NCBI GenBank assembly: GCA_944321525.1
Contig: CALULQ010000031.1
Span: 1-44,849 of the forward strand
Reading direction: 5' to 3'
Length of the DNA: 44,849 bases
Source: an uncultured Paraprevotella sp.
Lineage (GTDB): Bacteria; Bacteroidota; Bacteroidia; Bacteroidales; Bacteroidaceae
Shown piece after piece: positions 35,114 to 44,702 of this stretch (positions are counted from its first letter, which is position 1; every line of letters starts with the position of its first letter). Both the position numbers and the translations under genes were made by a program. The notes beneath the pieces are model-generated. The model had not been told where the DNA came from. It made no database searches and saw only the letters and a list, made by a program, of their open reading frames with translations.

Positions 35114-36055
35114 TCATTCCCCACAGGGATTCGCGCCAGAAAATCCGCCGCAAAGCCGGCGCACCTGCTCCACCTTTTCGCCCAACGGCAAGGCTGCGTC
35201 CAGCCAATGGATGGTAATCCCGCGGCGCTCCATCCCCCTGAACCACGTCATTTGCCGCTTGGCAAACTGATGGATGGCGGTTTCCAGCTTGCGGAACATC
35301 TCGTCGTAGCCGTATTCCCCCAGCACGTATTGTGTCAAGTACTTGTACTCCAATCCGTAATAAATCAGGTCGTCGGCCGGTATGCCCTCGCCGAGCAGCC
35401 TCCTGATTTCGTCCAGCATGCCCGCATCCAACCTTTGCTTCAGGCGTTCGGTGATTCTGGCCCGGCGCGTGTCGCGGTCCACGTCGATGCCCACCACCAA
35501 GGCGCGGATGTTCGGGAAATCCCGCCCTTCCAGCGGATGCCGGGCGTAGTATTCCTCTATCTCGATGGCCCGTATGGCCCTCTTCTTCGTGTCCACGTCC
35601 GTGGTATTGTGCAACTGCTTGTAGCCTTTCAATATTCCGGTCAGTTCCTCCAACGTCTTTTCCGACAAGGCTTCGCGCAAGGCAGCGTTCTCCGGAACGG
35701 GCATCAGGCGATAGCCCCGCAGGACGGACTCAAGGTACAGCCCCGTGCCCCCGCAAAGTATCGGCACGATGCCCCTTTCCCGCAACCGTGAATAGACGTC
35801 CAGGAAGTCGCGCTGGAACTCGAAGACGTTGTACTTCGTGCCGGGTTCGGCTATGTCTATCAGATGATAGGGCACTTCCGTCCCCCCCACCACATAGTCG
35901 TCCAAGTCTTTCCCCGTGCCCAAGTCCATCCGGCGATACACTTGCCGGCTGTCGCCGCTGATGACCTCCGAATGCATCTCGTATGCCAATGCGGCGGCCA
36001 ATGCCGTCTTCCCCGAAGCCGTCGGGCCGAGAATCGTGATCAAATCATATTCCAT
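35114..36055 (-). CDS. miaA: tRNA dimethylallyltransferase
   Basis: Enzyme of 313 residues that adds the dimethylallyl group to A37 of tRNAs reading U-starting codons. It has the P-loop GPTASGKT (10-17), DSRQVYRRMDLGTGKD, the pyrophosphate-binding VPILCGGTGLYLESVLRGY, and FPNIRALVVGIDVDR. The tail QFAKRQMTWFRG is the tRNA-binding signature of the family. Start MEYDLITILG at 36055 is preferred to an ATG 36 codons upstream, because that extension is basic and precedes the P-loop strand atypically. It is followed by dagK. Confidence 0.95.
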   Translation of the reverse strand: MEYDLITILGPTASGKTALAAALAYEMHSEVISGDSRQVYRRMDLGTGKDLDDYVVGGTEVPYHLIDIAEPGTKYNVFEFQRDFLDVYSRLRERGIVPILCGGTGLYLESVLRGYRLMPVPENAALREALSEKTLEELTGILKGYKQLHNTTDVDTKKRAIRAIEIEEYYARHPLEGRDFPNIRALVVGIDVDRDTRRARITERLKQRLDAGMLDEIRRLLGEGIPADDLIYYGLEYKYLTQYVLGEYGYDEMFRKLETAIHQFAKRQMTWFRGMERRGITIHWLDAALPLGEKVEQVRRLCGGFSGANPCGE

Positions 36056-36150
36056 GTCTTTCCGCTTTTCGTTTTTCTTTCCGGCAATGGCACGAACGGG
36101 CTGAGGAAAAGCCTTCTCCCCCGGCACCCTTCCCGCAAGCCACGCCGCTG

Positions 36151-36158
36151 CAAAAATA
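36151..36158 (-). promoter_or_regulatory. Bacteroidetes -7 promoter element for miaA-dagK
   Basis: Reads TATTTTTG on the minus strand, just after the gapA terminator and 95 bp before the miaA ATG. Confidence 0.5.
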
Positions 36159-36161
36159 AAC

Positions 36162-36190
36162 AAAAAAAGCCACCCTCAGCAGAGGATGGC
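36162..36190 (-). terminator. Terminator after gapA
   Basis: GCCACCCTC and GAGGATGGC pair (one mismatch) around AGCA. On the minus strand seven T follow (36162-36168). It lies 25 bp after the gapA stop. Confidence 0.85.
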
Positions 36191-36215
36191 CCTTTTTTAT
36201 CTTGCTTACAAGAAA

Positions 36216-37238
<1,023 letters not shown>

Positions 37239-37321
37239 TTAAAATTAAAGGTTCTATATAAAAATTACTCTCTCTCACCACATAGCCCCGCAACGCGGAG
37301 CTTGCTTTCTTTTATGCACTG

Positions 37322-37329
37322 CAAATTTA
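37322..37329 (-). promoter_or_regulatory. Bacteroidetes -7 promoter element for gapA
   Basis: Reads TAAATTTG on the minus strand, giving a leader of about 90 nt before the gapA ATG. Confidence 0.6.
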
Positions 37330-37540
37330 TAAAATTCTTTTGGATTGGCGAAGAAGAAAGAAAGAAAAATTCACCGACTTACTTATATATTAAGGTATAA
37401 TGAAACGCAAGGCTGGCCGAGAGGAGGAAAAAGCGACAAGAAAGGCCGACGGACAAGAGCGTCGGCGTCTACCGCCCCCTGGCGGCGAAACGCCGACGCC
37501 CCGTCCGGCCGCCCCCGTGGAAGGAAACGGACGGGCGCCC

Positions 37541-37612
37541 TGCGGAGTGCCGGATTGTACTCTCCGCAAAGTACTCGAGTACTTGCCGCAGAGTACGCCG
37601 ACGGTCTCCGCA
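37541..37612. repeat. Intergenic double-hairpin repeat, copy 5 (72 bp)
   Basis: Outer box TGCGGA (37541-37546), 9 bp, TGTACT at 37556, loop CTCCGCAA, AGTACT, CG, AGTACT, loop TGCCGCAG, AGTACG ending at 37597, 9 bp, outer box TCCGCA (37607-37612). On the minus strand it aligns with copy 3 over about 90 bp including both flanks, yet its second loop is inverted relative to copy 3. It lies between the gapA promoter and the terminator of the wzi operon. Confidence 0.87.
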
Positions 37613-37700
37613 CGACGCTGCGGTGCATCGCGCACGGAAAATACCGCCCAAGGGGCCGATGGCATTGGGGCGGAACTGCCGCCCCGCCCCGCTTCCCGGC

Positions 37701-37757
37701 AAAAACGCAAACCGCACCGCGCCATGCAACGGTTTGCATGGCGCGGTGCGGTTTGCG
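37701..37757 (-). terminator. Terminator after the wzi/lipoprotein operon, perfect 24-bp stem
   Basis: Positions 37706-37729 and 37734-37757 are exact reverse complements (24 bp) around a CGGT loop. On the minus strand TTTTT follows directly (37701-37705). It lies 119 bp after the lipoprotein stop. The stem is unusually long and perfect for a terminator. Confidence 0.75.
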
Positions 37758-37875
37758 ACAACGCGACGCGAGTTTCACTCTATGCAGGAGGGCGGCAGCC
37801 CCAACCCAACCATCCACCACCCCTTCGCCGCGGGAGGCCGGCGGAAAGGTACGGCCGCATGGCATCCGGTCCGGC

Positions 37876-38325
37876 TCAGAAAGAGCGGAGGTGCAGGACG
37901 CTTTTGTCTGAACGGAGCACCATGTGGTCGCCGTCCAACAGCAACACTTCAAACGTCGTGTCCTCCGACGGGATGCCGAACACATCCAACTGCTCCTGCC
38001 CGGGGCGCTCCGACTGGTCGCCCCTTATCCTGAAGTCATAGAGCCGCAGCGTGGCCGCCCCCTCGTTGTATTCGTAGCGGCAAAGGCACACCCGGCTGCC
38101 GCCTTTCCCCAAGTCTTTCACCTCGCCCACGCCCAACTGCAAGGCCCAGAAAAGTCGGTCGCAAGCCCGGCTTTCCCCTGTCAGCCGGTCTTCTATGCGC
38201 TCCTGCTTCCAATAGCCTTCCAAGTCGGGATATTCAGGAGCCTTTCCCGTACAAGCCTGGCACAAAATCGCGGCCAGACAGACGCACAATGCGCCCCACG
38301 CCGCTTGTTTTATCTTTTCAAACAT
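37876..38325 (-). CDS. Lipocalin-like lipoprotein
   Basis: Protein of 149 residues with a signal peptide and lipobox (AAILCQACTG). The mature part begins YPDLEGYWKQERIED, the Gly-x-Trp first strand of lipocalin-like domains. It continues with further beta strands (VCLCRYEYNEGAATLRLYDFRI, EVLLLDGDHMVLRSD) and ends with a strand at the C-terminus. Ligand unknown. Its ATG lies 16 bp inside the end of wzi in another frame, so it is translated from the same mRNA. A long hairpin terminator follows. Confidence 0.75.
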   Translation of the reverse strand: MFEKIKQAAWGALCVCLAAILCQACTGKAPEYPDLEGYWKQERIEDRLTGESRACDRLFWALQLGVGEVKDLGKGGSRVCLCRYEYNEGAATLRLYDFRIRGDQSERPGQEQLDVFGIPSEDTTFEVLLLDGDHMVLRSDKSVLHLRSF

Positions 38326-39812
38326 ATTCCTTCCTTTTTAATGGTTAACATTCCGCCGCCGCTGTTTCCCAAGTAGTCCCCGTGGTCCACCGCCGCCGAC
38401 AGCGAAAAATGCCACCCCTTCCACGCCTTGGGTGAATAGGTCACCTCATAAAGCGAGCTGAACTGCTTGCATATCTTGTCCAAGGGATTCTCATACGTTC
38501 CCCAGTGGAGGGCATACGACATCAACACGCGGTATCCCCACTCTTCCGTCGGCGTGCCGGCAAAAGCCCAGTGGTTGGCCCGCACGCGGTTGCTGCGGAA
38601 CTTCAGGTCACCGTCCTTGTTGTAAGCCGGTCCGGGAAGCAGCGGGTTGCCCAGTCCCAATCCGAAGTGCTGCCACGACTGGTAGAAGAAGTTGTTGTAG
38701 TAATCGTCCCTCGCGCTGATTTGCACTCCCTCGTAGGCCGCGCCTTCGAAGCGTTCGTCGCCGTCATACAGGATTGGCCCGGACTGGTCCTTCGTGGCCA
38801 GCCCTTCCCAAAGCAGCGTGTTCACCCAGCGGTTCTTGGGCAGCGTCACCTCAATGCCCAAGTGGCCGTCTTTCCAGCGCCCGTATTCCAAGAACATCTG
38901 CGAATGGTCGTCGAAGAAATGTTCGTAATACACGCGGAACTTCCAATCCTTCCAATAATAGTTCAAGGCAAAGTCCCAGCTGCCCACGTGATTGCCCTCC
39001 ACGTTCACCTGGTCGCCCCCCGGCGTGTCTTCCCCACCGGCTTTGGCGAAGAACACGTCGGCAAAGCTCTTCAGGTCGTGCGGCATCGTCTCCACCTTTT
39101 CCGTGCCGTCGGCTCTGAAACTGTGCCGTGTGCCGCCAAACTGGGCGGACATCATCATGCCCACTTCGGCTTCCAGCGGGAAGCGCTCCTTGTTACCCAC
39201 CTTCAGCATCAAGGCCTTGCTGTGGTAGAGAATGTCCTCCACGTAAGGTTTGTTGTGCGGCCGGGCAAAATTGCGTTGCCAGCGGTCGTCCATGAACCGT
39301 CCGTAAGCCACGTGCCCCTTGAAGGCAAACCACCCCTTCGTGCCGGGCACGGTGTAGTAGTCCGCAATCTCCGCCCGCACCTGCGGCACGGGACGGGCGT
39401 TGTTGCCTTCCACCATTCCGCCGCTGCTCAGCAGGGGATTCTTGCCCAGCGGTGCGCGCTCCTTGCTCCCGATGCTCAGGTTCAACACCCGCCACGAAAT
39501 GTCGGCGTAAGCCTGCTGCACGACAAACGCCGACGGGCTGTTGACGGCTCCGGCCAGGTCGAGCCCTGCACCTATCTTCCATCCGTGGCCGAACGACTGG
39601 CGGTAGGCCAGGCCCGCGCGCAGGTAGGCGCTGTTCGGCTCCTGGCTCGACAGCCCGTTGCGGTTGGCCGTGAACCACAAGGGGGCATAGTCGCCCGAAC
39701 TGGCATTGGCCGAAGCCTCCACCCGGTAAGTCAACAAAGTGTCGGTCTGCGCCTGCAGGCAGGCAGCCACGTACAAGCATCCCCCCAACAGGGTTAATCT
39801 CAGTTTCTCCAT
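38310..39812 (-). CDS. Capsule assembly Wzi family protein
   Basis: Protein of 500 residues with a signal peptide ending near QAQTD. The mature protein has alternating strands of a beta-barrel and family-typical stretches (YRVEASANASSGDYAPLWFTANRNGLSS at the start; WDFALNYYWKDWKFRVYYEHFFDDHSQMF in the middle). In E. coli, Wzi is an outer-membrane lectin that holds capsule to the surface; in Bacteroidetes the family is larger and may bind other surface glycans. It has its own promoter and overlaps the lipocalin-like gene by 16 bp. Confidence 0.85.
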   Translation of the reverse strand: MEKLRLTLLGGCLYVAACLQAQTDTLLTYRVEASANASSGDYAPLWFTANRNGLSSQEPNSAYLRAGLAYRQSFGHGWKIGAGLDLAGAVNSPSAFVVQQAYADISWRVLNLSIGSKERAPLGKNPLLSSGGMVEGNNARPVPQVRAEIADYYTVPGTKGWFAFKGHVAYGRFMDDRWQRNFARPHNKPYVEDILYHSKALMLKVGNKERFPLEAEVGMMMSAQFGGTRHSFRADGTEKVETMPHDLKSFADVFFAKAGGEDTPGGDQVNVEGNHVGSWDFALNYYWKDWKFRVYYEHFFDDHSQMFLEYGRWKDGHLGIEVTLPKNRWVNTLLWEGLATKDQSGPILYDGDERFEGAAYEGVQISARDDYYNNFFYQSWQHFGLGLGNPLLPGPAYNKDGDLKFRSNRVRANHWAFAGTPTEEWGYRVLMSYALHWGTYENPLDKICKQFSSLYEVTYSPKAWKGWHFSLSAAVDHGDYLGNSGGGMLTIKKEGICLKR

Positions 39813-39868
39813 TCTGTTCTCAAATTATGCAAAGGGAACAGCCGTCCCCCTTGCCTGCTAATTGTGCA

Positions 39869-39876
39869 CAAAGGTA
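39869..39876 (-). promoter_or_regulatory. Bacteroidetes -7 promoter element for wzi
   Basis: Reads TACCTTTG on the minus strand, 57 bp before the wzi ATG and after the crcB stop. Confidence 0.6.
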
Positions 39877-39930
39877 ATATTTTTCAAACAAACAGCCACG
39901 GAACGGGCACAAAATCAGACTGTGCGACGG

Positions 39931-40314
39931 TCATTTCCCGGAAAACGACGTCCCGGCCCATCCGCCCAGGAAGGCGAAAAGCACTCCCGCCGCCACGCTT
40001 GCCACCACATAGCAAAAGAAGGCACCGTAGTGGCCGCCGCGCAACATCGCCATGCCTTCGTGGCTGAACGTGGAAAAGGTGGTGAAACCGCCGCACAGCC
40101 CGGTGGTGAGCAACAGCCGCACGTCGTCTGCCCAATGGAAGCGCGCCGACCACGCATAAAACAGGCCGATGAGGAAGCTCCCCACGAGGTTGACTCCCAA
40201 GGTAGCCCAAGGAAAGGGCAAAAGCAAAGGCCAGCGGTGAACAAGGCCCTGCACGCCGAAGCGCATCAGGCTGCCCGCTCCACCGCCCAGGAATACGAAT
40301 AAAAGCGTTCTCAT
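39931..40314 (-). CDS. crcB: Fluoride exporter CrcB/Fluc
   Basis: Membrane protein of 127 residues with four hydrophobic segments. Family signatures are GGGAGSLMRFG near the start, N42 in TLGVNLVGSFLIGLF, and the Phe box TGLCGGFTTFSTFSHE (about 71-86), which lines the fluoride pores of the dimer. It exports fluoride and protects enzymes in the cytoplasm. The start ATG at 40314 shares bases with the stop of the upstream glycosyltransferase gene (ATGA overlap), so translation is coupled. No fluoride riboswitch precedes the pair that I can see. The longer open frame upstream belongs to the other gene's sequence. Confidence 0.93.
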   Translation of the reverse strand: MRTLLFVFLGGGAGSLMRFGVQGLVHRWPLLLPFPWATLGVNLVGSFLIGLFYAWSARFHWADDVRLLLTTGLCGGFTTFSTFSHEGMAMLRGGHYGAFFCYVVASVAAGVLFAFLGGWAGTSFSGK

Positions 40315-41279
40315 TTTCCTATCACTTTTTGTTTCACATCGCTGAGCCAGGAATAGGCTTTCCGCATCCAGCGGAAGGGCAACGACAAGTAGAGCCTTGC
40401 ACCGCGCGGCACCTCGAATCCGGCCCGCGCCACGTCGGCCAGCCATTCGGCGTAGAAGCGGCTGCGGCGCCATTCCCTTGCGGGCTGGTGCAGGGCCACG
40501 GCCATGAGGTTCACCATCCGGTCGGCCACCATGTCGGCCAGATAGGCCTCGTGCTCTCCGGCGGGAATGGCTTCCCGGCGCAAACGGTCGACGGCAAGGG
40601 CATAGCCGACATCCCAGACGAAACGGCTGCTCGTCGTGTCGGGGCCTTTGTCATACACGTTGGCGTGCACCACGGCCACGGGTTTCTCCGTGCCGAATGC
40701 CACCCGCAGCCAGAAGATATAGTCCTCGCCCATGTAGATTTCCCGCGGAATATCCCACACGTAATCGTTGGACAGCAACGAGCGGCGGAACAGGCTGCCC
40801 CACGGCACGCCGATAGGCCCCTCGCCACGCACGGCCAGGTGGCGGAAGTCGCACATCGGAATCCTTTCCCTGAAATGTTCTCCCAGCAAACGTCCGTTTC
40901 CCAAAACGATGTCCACGTCCGGCGCGGCGGCGGCCAGCAATCGGGAAACCGCACCGGGCGGCAGCGCGTCGTCCGAATCCACGAAGCACACCCATTGCGC
41001 CCGGGCGGCTTCCACCCCGGCAGCCCGTGCGGCCGCCCGCCCACGGTTCTCCTGGTGCACCACCTTCACACGGTCATCCTTTGCCGCCCACTCGTCGCAA
41101 AGTATGCCACTGCCGTCACGGCTCCCGTCGTCCACAAGCACTATCTCCAACCCGGCACAGTCCTGCCGCACCACGCTGGCGACGCACTGTCCCAATGTGG
41201 CTTCGGAATCGAACACAGGAATCACCACGGTCACGGACAGACTTCCGCCCGCATCTCCCTTACAGTTTCCGTTCTTCAT
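40311..41279 (-). CDS. Family 2 glycosyltransferase
   Basis: Protein of 322 residues. The GT-A domain starts VTVVIPVFDSEATLGQCVASVV and carries EIVLVDDGSRDGS, then VVHQENRGRAAARAAGVEAA and the metal-binding VCFVDSDDALPPG (DxD). An acceptor region follows with EIYMGEDYIFWLRVAFG (ED motif). The C-terminal helices are basic (WRRSRFYAEWL; FRWMRKAYSW), which may lie on the membrane. It probably adds a sugar to a surface glycan; donor unknown. The start at 41279 is favoured because frames reaching further back run into the guaA terminator hairpin; 41291 is also possible. Its stop overlaps the crcB ATG. Confidence 0.85.
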   Translation of the reverse strand: MKNGNCKGDAGGSLSVTVVIPVFDSEATLGQCVASVVRQDCAGLEIVLVDDGSRDGSGILCDEWAAKDDRVKVVHQENRGRAAARAAGVEAARAQWVCFVDSDDALPPGAVSRLLAAAAPDVDIVLGNGRLLGEHFRERIPMCDFRHLAVRGEGPIGVPWGSLFRRSLLSNDYVWDIPREIYMGEDYIFWLRVAFGTEKPVAVVHANVYDKGPDTTSSRFVWDVGYALAVDRLRREAIPAGEHEAYLADMVADRMVNLMAVALHQPAREWRRSRFYAEWLADVARAGFEVPRGARLYLSLPFRWMRKAYSWLSDVKQKVIGK

Positions 41280-41295
41280 CTCGTCCTGCATATAC

Positions 41296-41324
41296 AAAAA
41301 CGGCCGCGCTTGTCCCACGCGGCC
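41296..41324 (-). terminator. Terminator after guaA
   Basis: GGCCGCG pairs with CGCGGCC (7 bp, 9-nt loop). On the minus strand it is followed by a G and then five T. It lies 22 bp after the guaA stop. The GT2/crcB pair just beyond shows no strong promoter, so read-through may feed it. Confidence 0.75.
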
Positions 41325-41345
41325 ATATAACAGTTTTTCTTTTGC

Positions 41346-42869
41346 TCATTCCCACTCGATGGTCGAAGGCGGCTTGGAGGAGATGTCGTAGCATACGCGG
41401 TTCACTCCTTTTACCTTATTAATAATGTCGTTGCTCACCTTGGCCATGAAGTCGTAGGGCAAGTGCGCCCAGTCGGCCGTCATGGCATCGGTGCTGGTCA
41501 CGGCGCGCAAGGCCACCGCCCGTTCATAGGTGCGCTCGTCGCCCATCACGCCCACGCTCTTCACCGGCAGCAGGATGACGCCCGCCTGCCAAACCTGGTC
41601 ATAAAGTCCCCAATCACGCAGTCCTTGGATGAAGATGTCGTCGGCATCCTGCAACACGCGCACTTTCTCCCGCGTGATGTCGCCCAGGATGCGCACAGCC
41701 AGTCCCGGTCCGGGGAAAGGATGGCGCGTAATCAGGTGCTCGGGCATGCCCAACTGGCGTCCTACGCGGCGCACCTCGTCCTTGAACAACCATTTCAAGG
41801 GCTCACAAAGTTGCAGGTTCATCTCCTTGGGCAGACCGCCCACGTTGTGATGGCTCTTGATGGTCTTGCCCGTGATGTTCAGGCTCTCTATACGGTCGGG
41901 ATAGATGGTGCCTTGCGCCAGCCACTTGGCGTCGGTGATTTTCCTCGCCTCGGCATCGAATACCTCCACGAAGTCGCGGCCAATGATTTTGCGTTTCTGC
42001 TCAGGGTCGGTCACGCCTTCCAGGTCCTTGAAGAACTTCTCGCTGGCGTCCACGCCTACCACGTTCAGCCCCAAGCACTCGTAATCGTGCAGCACGTTCT
42101 TGAATTCGTTCTTGCGCAGCATGCCATGGTCGACGAAGATACACGTCAGGCGATTGCCGATGGCGCGGTTCAGCAACACGGCAGCCACGGAAGAATCCAC
42201 CCCGCCGCTCAGCCCGAGGATGACCCGGTCGTCGCCCAACTGCTCTTTCAGTTCGGCCACGGTGGAGTCGACAAACGAAGCCGCGCTCCAGTTCTGCCGG
42301 CTGCCGCAGATGTCCACCACGAAGTTCTTCAGCAGCAACGTGCCCTGCACGGAGTGGAACACTTCGGGATGGAATTGTACACCCCAGAGCTGCTCGCCCT
42401 CTGCCTGGTAGGCCGCGTTCTGCACCTTGTCGGTGGACGCAATGACCTTGAATCCCTCAGGCAACCGCGTGATGGTGTCGCCGTGACTCATCCACACCTG
42501 CGAATTGTCCTCGAAGCCTTTGAACAAGGGGTTCTCCTTGTCGAACCATGCCAGATTGGCACGCCCGTACTCGCGCGTACCGGCAGGCTCCACGGCCCCG
42601 CCCAGCACGTAGCTCATATACTGTGCCCCGTAACAGATACCCAAGACGGGATACTTCCCGCGGATTTCGTCCAAGTCTATCTTGAACGCCTCCTTGTCGT
42701 AAACACTGAAAGGCGAACCGCTCAAAATGACGCCGATGACATCCGGGTCGTCTTTCGGGAACTTGTTGTAAGGCAATATCTCACAGAAGGTGTCCAGTTC
42801 GCGCACCCGCCGCCCGATGAGCTGCGTGGTCTGTGAACCGAAATCAAGAATGATGATTTTCTGTTGCAT
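41346..42869 (-). CDS. guaA: GMP synthase (glutamine-hydrolysing)
   Basis: Enzyme of 507 residues that turns XMP into GMP. The class I glutaminase has C79 in [12 protein letters not shown] as the nucleophile and the His-Glu pair in [12 protein letters not shown]. The ATP-pyrophosphatase domain has the P-loop [11 protein letters not shown]. The C-terminal dimer domain contains [16 protein letters not shown] and ends in KPPSTIEWE, the normal GuaA end. The start at 42869 ([11 protein letters not shown]) is chosen over an ATG ten codons upstream, which would lie over the promoter. Confidence 0.96.
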   Translation of the reverse strand: MQQKIIILDFGSQTTQLIGRRVRELDTFCEILPYNKFPKDDPDVIGVILSGSPFSVYDKEAFKIDLDEIRGKYPVLGICYGAQYMSYVLGGAVEPAGTREYGRANLAWFDKENPLFKGFEDNSQVWMSHGDTITRLPEGFKVIASTDKVQNAAYQAEGEQLWGVQFHPEVFHSVQGTLLLKNFVVDICGSRQNWSAASFVDSTVAELKEQLGDDRVILGLSGGVDSSVAAVLLNRAIGNRLTCIFVDHGMLRKNEFKNVLHDYECLGLNVVGVDASEKFFKDLEGVTDPEQKRKIIGRDFVEVFDAEARKITDAKWLAQGTIYPDRIESLNITGKTIKSHHNVGGLPKEMNLQLCEPLKWLFKDEVRRVGRQLGMPEHLITRHPFPGPGLAVRILGDITREKVRVLQDADDIFIQGLRDWGLYDQVWQAGVILLPVKSVGVMGDERTYERAVALRAVTSTDAMTADWAHLPYDFMAKVSNDIINKVKGVNRVCYDISSKPPSTIEWE

Positions 42870-42896
42870 AAAAAGTTTGTTATCTGATTTTGAACA

Positions 42897-42904
42897 CAAA
42901 AGTA
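42897..42904 (-). promoter_or_regulatory. Bacteroidetes -7 promoter element for guaA
   Basis: Reads TACTTTTG on the minus strand, in the 42-bp gap after the nucleotidyltransferase gene and 27 bp before the guaA ATG. Confidence 0.6.
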
Positions 42905-42911
42905 CAACAAT

Positions 42912-43667
42912 TTATCGTGACGGGCAACACTCACGCGCAAAAAAATCCTCCGCCTGTGCCAAGGACTCCGGTTTGCCCACATCGAGCACCTTCAACCCCG
43001 GACTGGGACAGGCGTAGATAGGCTCCTTGTCGCACACGGAAAGATAGAAATCTATCACGGAAAACTTTTCCGGCCACCCCTCAAAATAGGGAAACAGACG
43101 GGGCGAGAAAGTATGGATGCCCGCAAAGGCATACTTGCGGCAGGCCGCCACGTCGAGTTCCGGGTAGGGCGACTTCACTTCGCCGGTCTTGAGGTTGGTC
43201 CACCCCACCAGCCGGTCTTCTTCGTCGAACAGCAAGTAGCGTTGCGTCTCCCGGCTGCTCACCAGCAAACAGGCCGCCGCGTCGCGCCCGCTCCGGTAGA
43301 ATCCGGCCAAGTCCACGTTACTCAGTATGTCCACGTTGTGCACCAGGAACGGCATGCCGTCCCCATCGCCGCCGGACAAGAGAAGCGCAGCTTTCCTGAT
43401 GCCGCCCCCGGTGTCGAGCAGTGCGCCGCTCTCGTCGCTGAAGCGCACCCGTGCCCCCAGCCCGTCGCGCTCCTCCACGAAACGGACGATCTGCTCCGCA
43501 AAGTGGTGCACATTGACAACAATGTCCGTGAACCCGGCCGCCACCAGTTTGCGAATCTGTATCTCCAACAGCGGTTTCCCGCCCACCGGCACGAGCGCCT
43601 TGGGCATCGTGTCGGTCAAAGGCTTCAGGCGGGTGCCCAGCCCCGCCGCGAATATCATGGCTTTCAT
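42912..43667 (-). CDS. Sugar-1-phosphate nucleotidyltransferase, MurU-like
   Basis: Protein of 251 residues with the NTP-transferase fold: MKAMIFAAGLGTRLKPLTDTMPKALVPVGGKPL (nucleotide loop GLGTRLKP), then LEIQIRKLVAAGFTDIVVNVHH and HNVDILSNVDL (metal-binding Asp). The short single-domain form without a C-terminal beta-helix resembles MurNAc-1-P uridylyltransferase (MurU) and HddC-type enzymes. MurU would serve peptidoglycan recycling; a mannose- or heptose-type substrate is also possible. The two first codons are both ATG (43670 and 43667); the -7 element ends only five bases before, so the mRNA has almost no leader. Confidence 0.8.
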   Translation of the reverse strand: MKAMIFAAGLGTRLKPLTDTMPKALVPVGGKPLLEIQIRKLVAAGFTDIVVNVHHFAEQIVRFVEERDGLGARVRFSDESGALLDTGGGIRKAALLLSGGDGDGMPFLVHNVDILSNVDLAGFYRSGRDAAACLLVSSRETQRYLLFDEEDRLVGWTNLKTGEVKSPYPELDVAACRKYAFAGIHTFSPRLFPYFEGWPEKFSVIDFYLSVCDKEPIYACPSPGLKVLDVGKPESLAQAEDFFARECCPSR

Positions 43668-43675
43668 CATGGCTG

Positions 43676-43706
43676 CAAAGGTAAACATATTCCGGCTGGC
43701 AAGCAA
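43676..43706 (-). promoter_or_regulatory. Full Bacteroidetes promoter directly at a start codon
   Basis: Minus-strand TTG (43704-43706), 20 bp, then TACCTTTG (43676-43683), ending five bases before the ATG at 43670. This is the second case in the window of a consensus promoter that leaves no room for a leader. Confidence 0.7.
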
Positions 43707-43826
43707 CGGGAAGCGGCAGGTTTTTATTCGCTGAAACCCGAATGGATATTTCGACAACTAAGTTTCGTGTCCTTTGTTCGAACAGAATCATCACGCACAA
43801 CAAGACAAAATCCCTAAAAATAAGTA

Positions 43827-43857
43827 TTGCCGAAAAAATCCGAACCCTATACCTTTG
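43827..43857 (+). promoter_or_regulatory. Full Bacteroidetes promoter for the TetR gene
   Basis: TTG at 43827-43829, 20 bp, then TACCTTTG at 43850-43857, 33 bp before the ATG at 43891. Confidence 0.75.
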
Positions 43858-43890
43858 CATACACAGAGAAAGAAACATCATCTTACCAAA

Positions 43891-44502
43891 ATGCAAGTGC
43901 CGAAAGAGGACATACGGAGTCGTATATTGACGGTTGCCAGACAGCAATTCGAGAAGAAGGGCTATTCCAAGACTTCCATGCGCGAAATAGCGGAGTTGTC
44001 AGGTGTTGGCGTCGGGAATATCTATAACTACTTCACGAATAAAGATGAATTGTTCCGTGAAGTAGTCCGTCCTGTCTTGTGCGCTTTGGAAGCCATGCTG
44101 CAAGAACACCACGGCATACGGGGCGAGGACATCATGATGATGAGATCGGACGAATACCTGAAATCCTGCATAGACGAATATGTCTCGCTGATGGACAAGC
44201 ACCGCGCGTTGATGGGCATCCTGTTGTTCCGCGCGCAAGGTTCTTCGTTGGAACGCTTCCGCGAGCATTATACCGGCCGCTCCACGGAATTGGTCAAGGC
44301 GTGGTTCGCATCCATGCAGCAGAAGCATCCCGAAATCAACACGTCGGTGTCCGATTTTATCATCCACCTGCATACGGTATGGATGTTCACGATGTTCGAG
44401 GAACTGTTAATGCACTCCGTACCTCGACAGGAAATGGAGGCTATTCTGCACGATTACATACTGTTTGAAATTCAAGGTTGGAGGGCAATCATCAAGATAT
44501 GA
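43891..44502 (+). CDS. TetR/AcrR family transcriptional regulator
   Basis: Protein of 203 residues. The N-terminal TetR DNA-binding domain is clear: RILTVARQQFEKKGYSKTSM, REIAELSGVGVGNIYNYFTNKDELF (about residues 10-58). The rest is a helical ligand-binding and dimer domain with no recognisable pocket motif. The start at 43891 (MQVPKEDIRSRIL) is chosen because the longer frame runs back through the promoter. The next gene in the same direction is a methyltransferase-like ORF starting 200 bp downstream, which it may control, although a terminator lies between them. Confidence 0.92.
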   Translation: MQVPKEDIRSRILTVARQQFEKKGYSKTSMREIAELSGVGVGNIYNYFTNKDELFREVVRPVLCALEAMLQEHHGIRGEDIMMMRSDEYLKSCIDEYVSLMDKHRALMGILLFRAQGSSLERFREHYTGRSTELVKAWFASMQQKHPEINTSVSDFIIHLHTVWMFTMFEELLMHSVPRQEMEAILHDYILFEIQGWRAIIKI

Positions 44503-44553
44503 GATACAAGCAACGCACATACGAACAATCAGCCACATCAGGACGGCTGGCAG

Positions 44554-44588
44554 GGAGGAAATCTTCACGGAGGTTTCCTCCTTTTTTT
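44554..44588 (+). terminator. Terminator after the TetR gene
   Basis: GGAGGAAA pairs with TTTCCTCC (12-nt loop) and seven T follow. Confidence 0.85.
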
Positions 44589-44702
44589 ATGAACAAATCT
44601 GAATATTGTTCGCTATTGCACACCTTTCTCACGTTCGGCAAAGCAAGTAAACCCGCTTTGCTCTCACTTCATTGAAACATTCACTATTAAATACTTAAAA
44701 AT

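Noticed and set aside
41280..41318. Longer start for the GT2 gene
   Set aside because: It would begin inside the guaA terminator hairpin.
43774..43890. Longer start for the TetR gene
   Set aside because: The extension contains both promoter boxes and reads as basic, non-family sequence.
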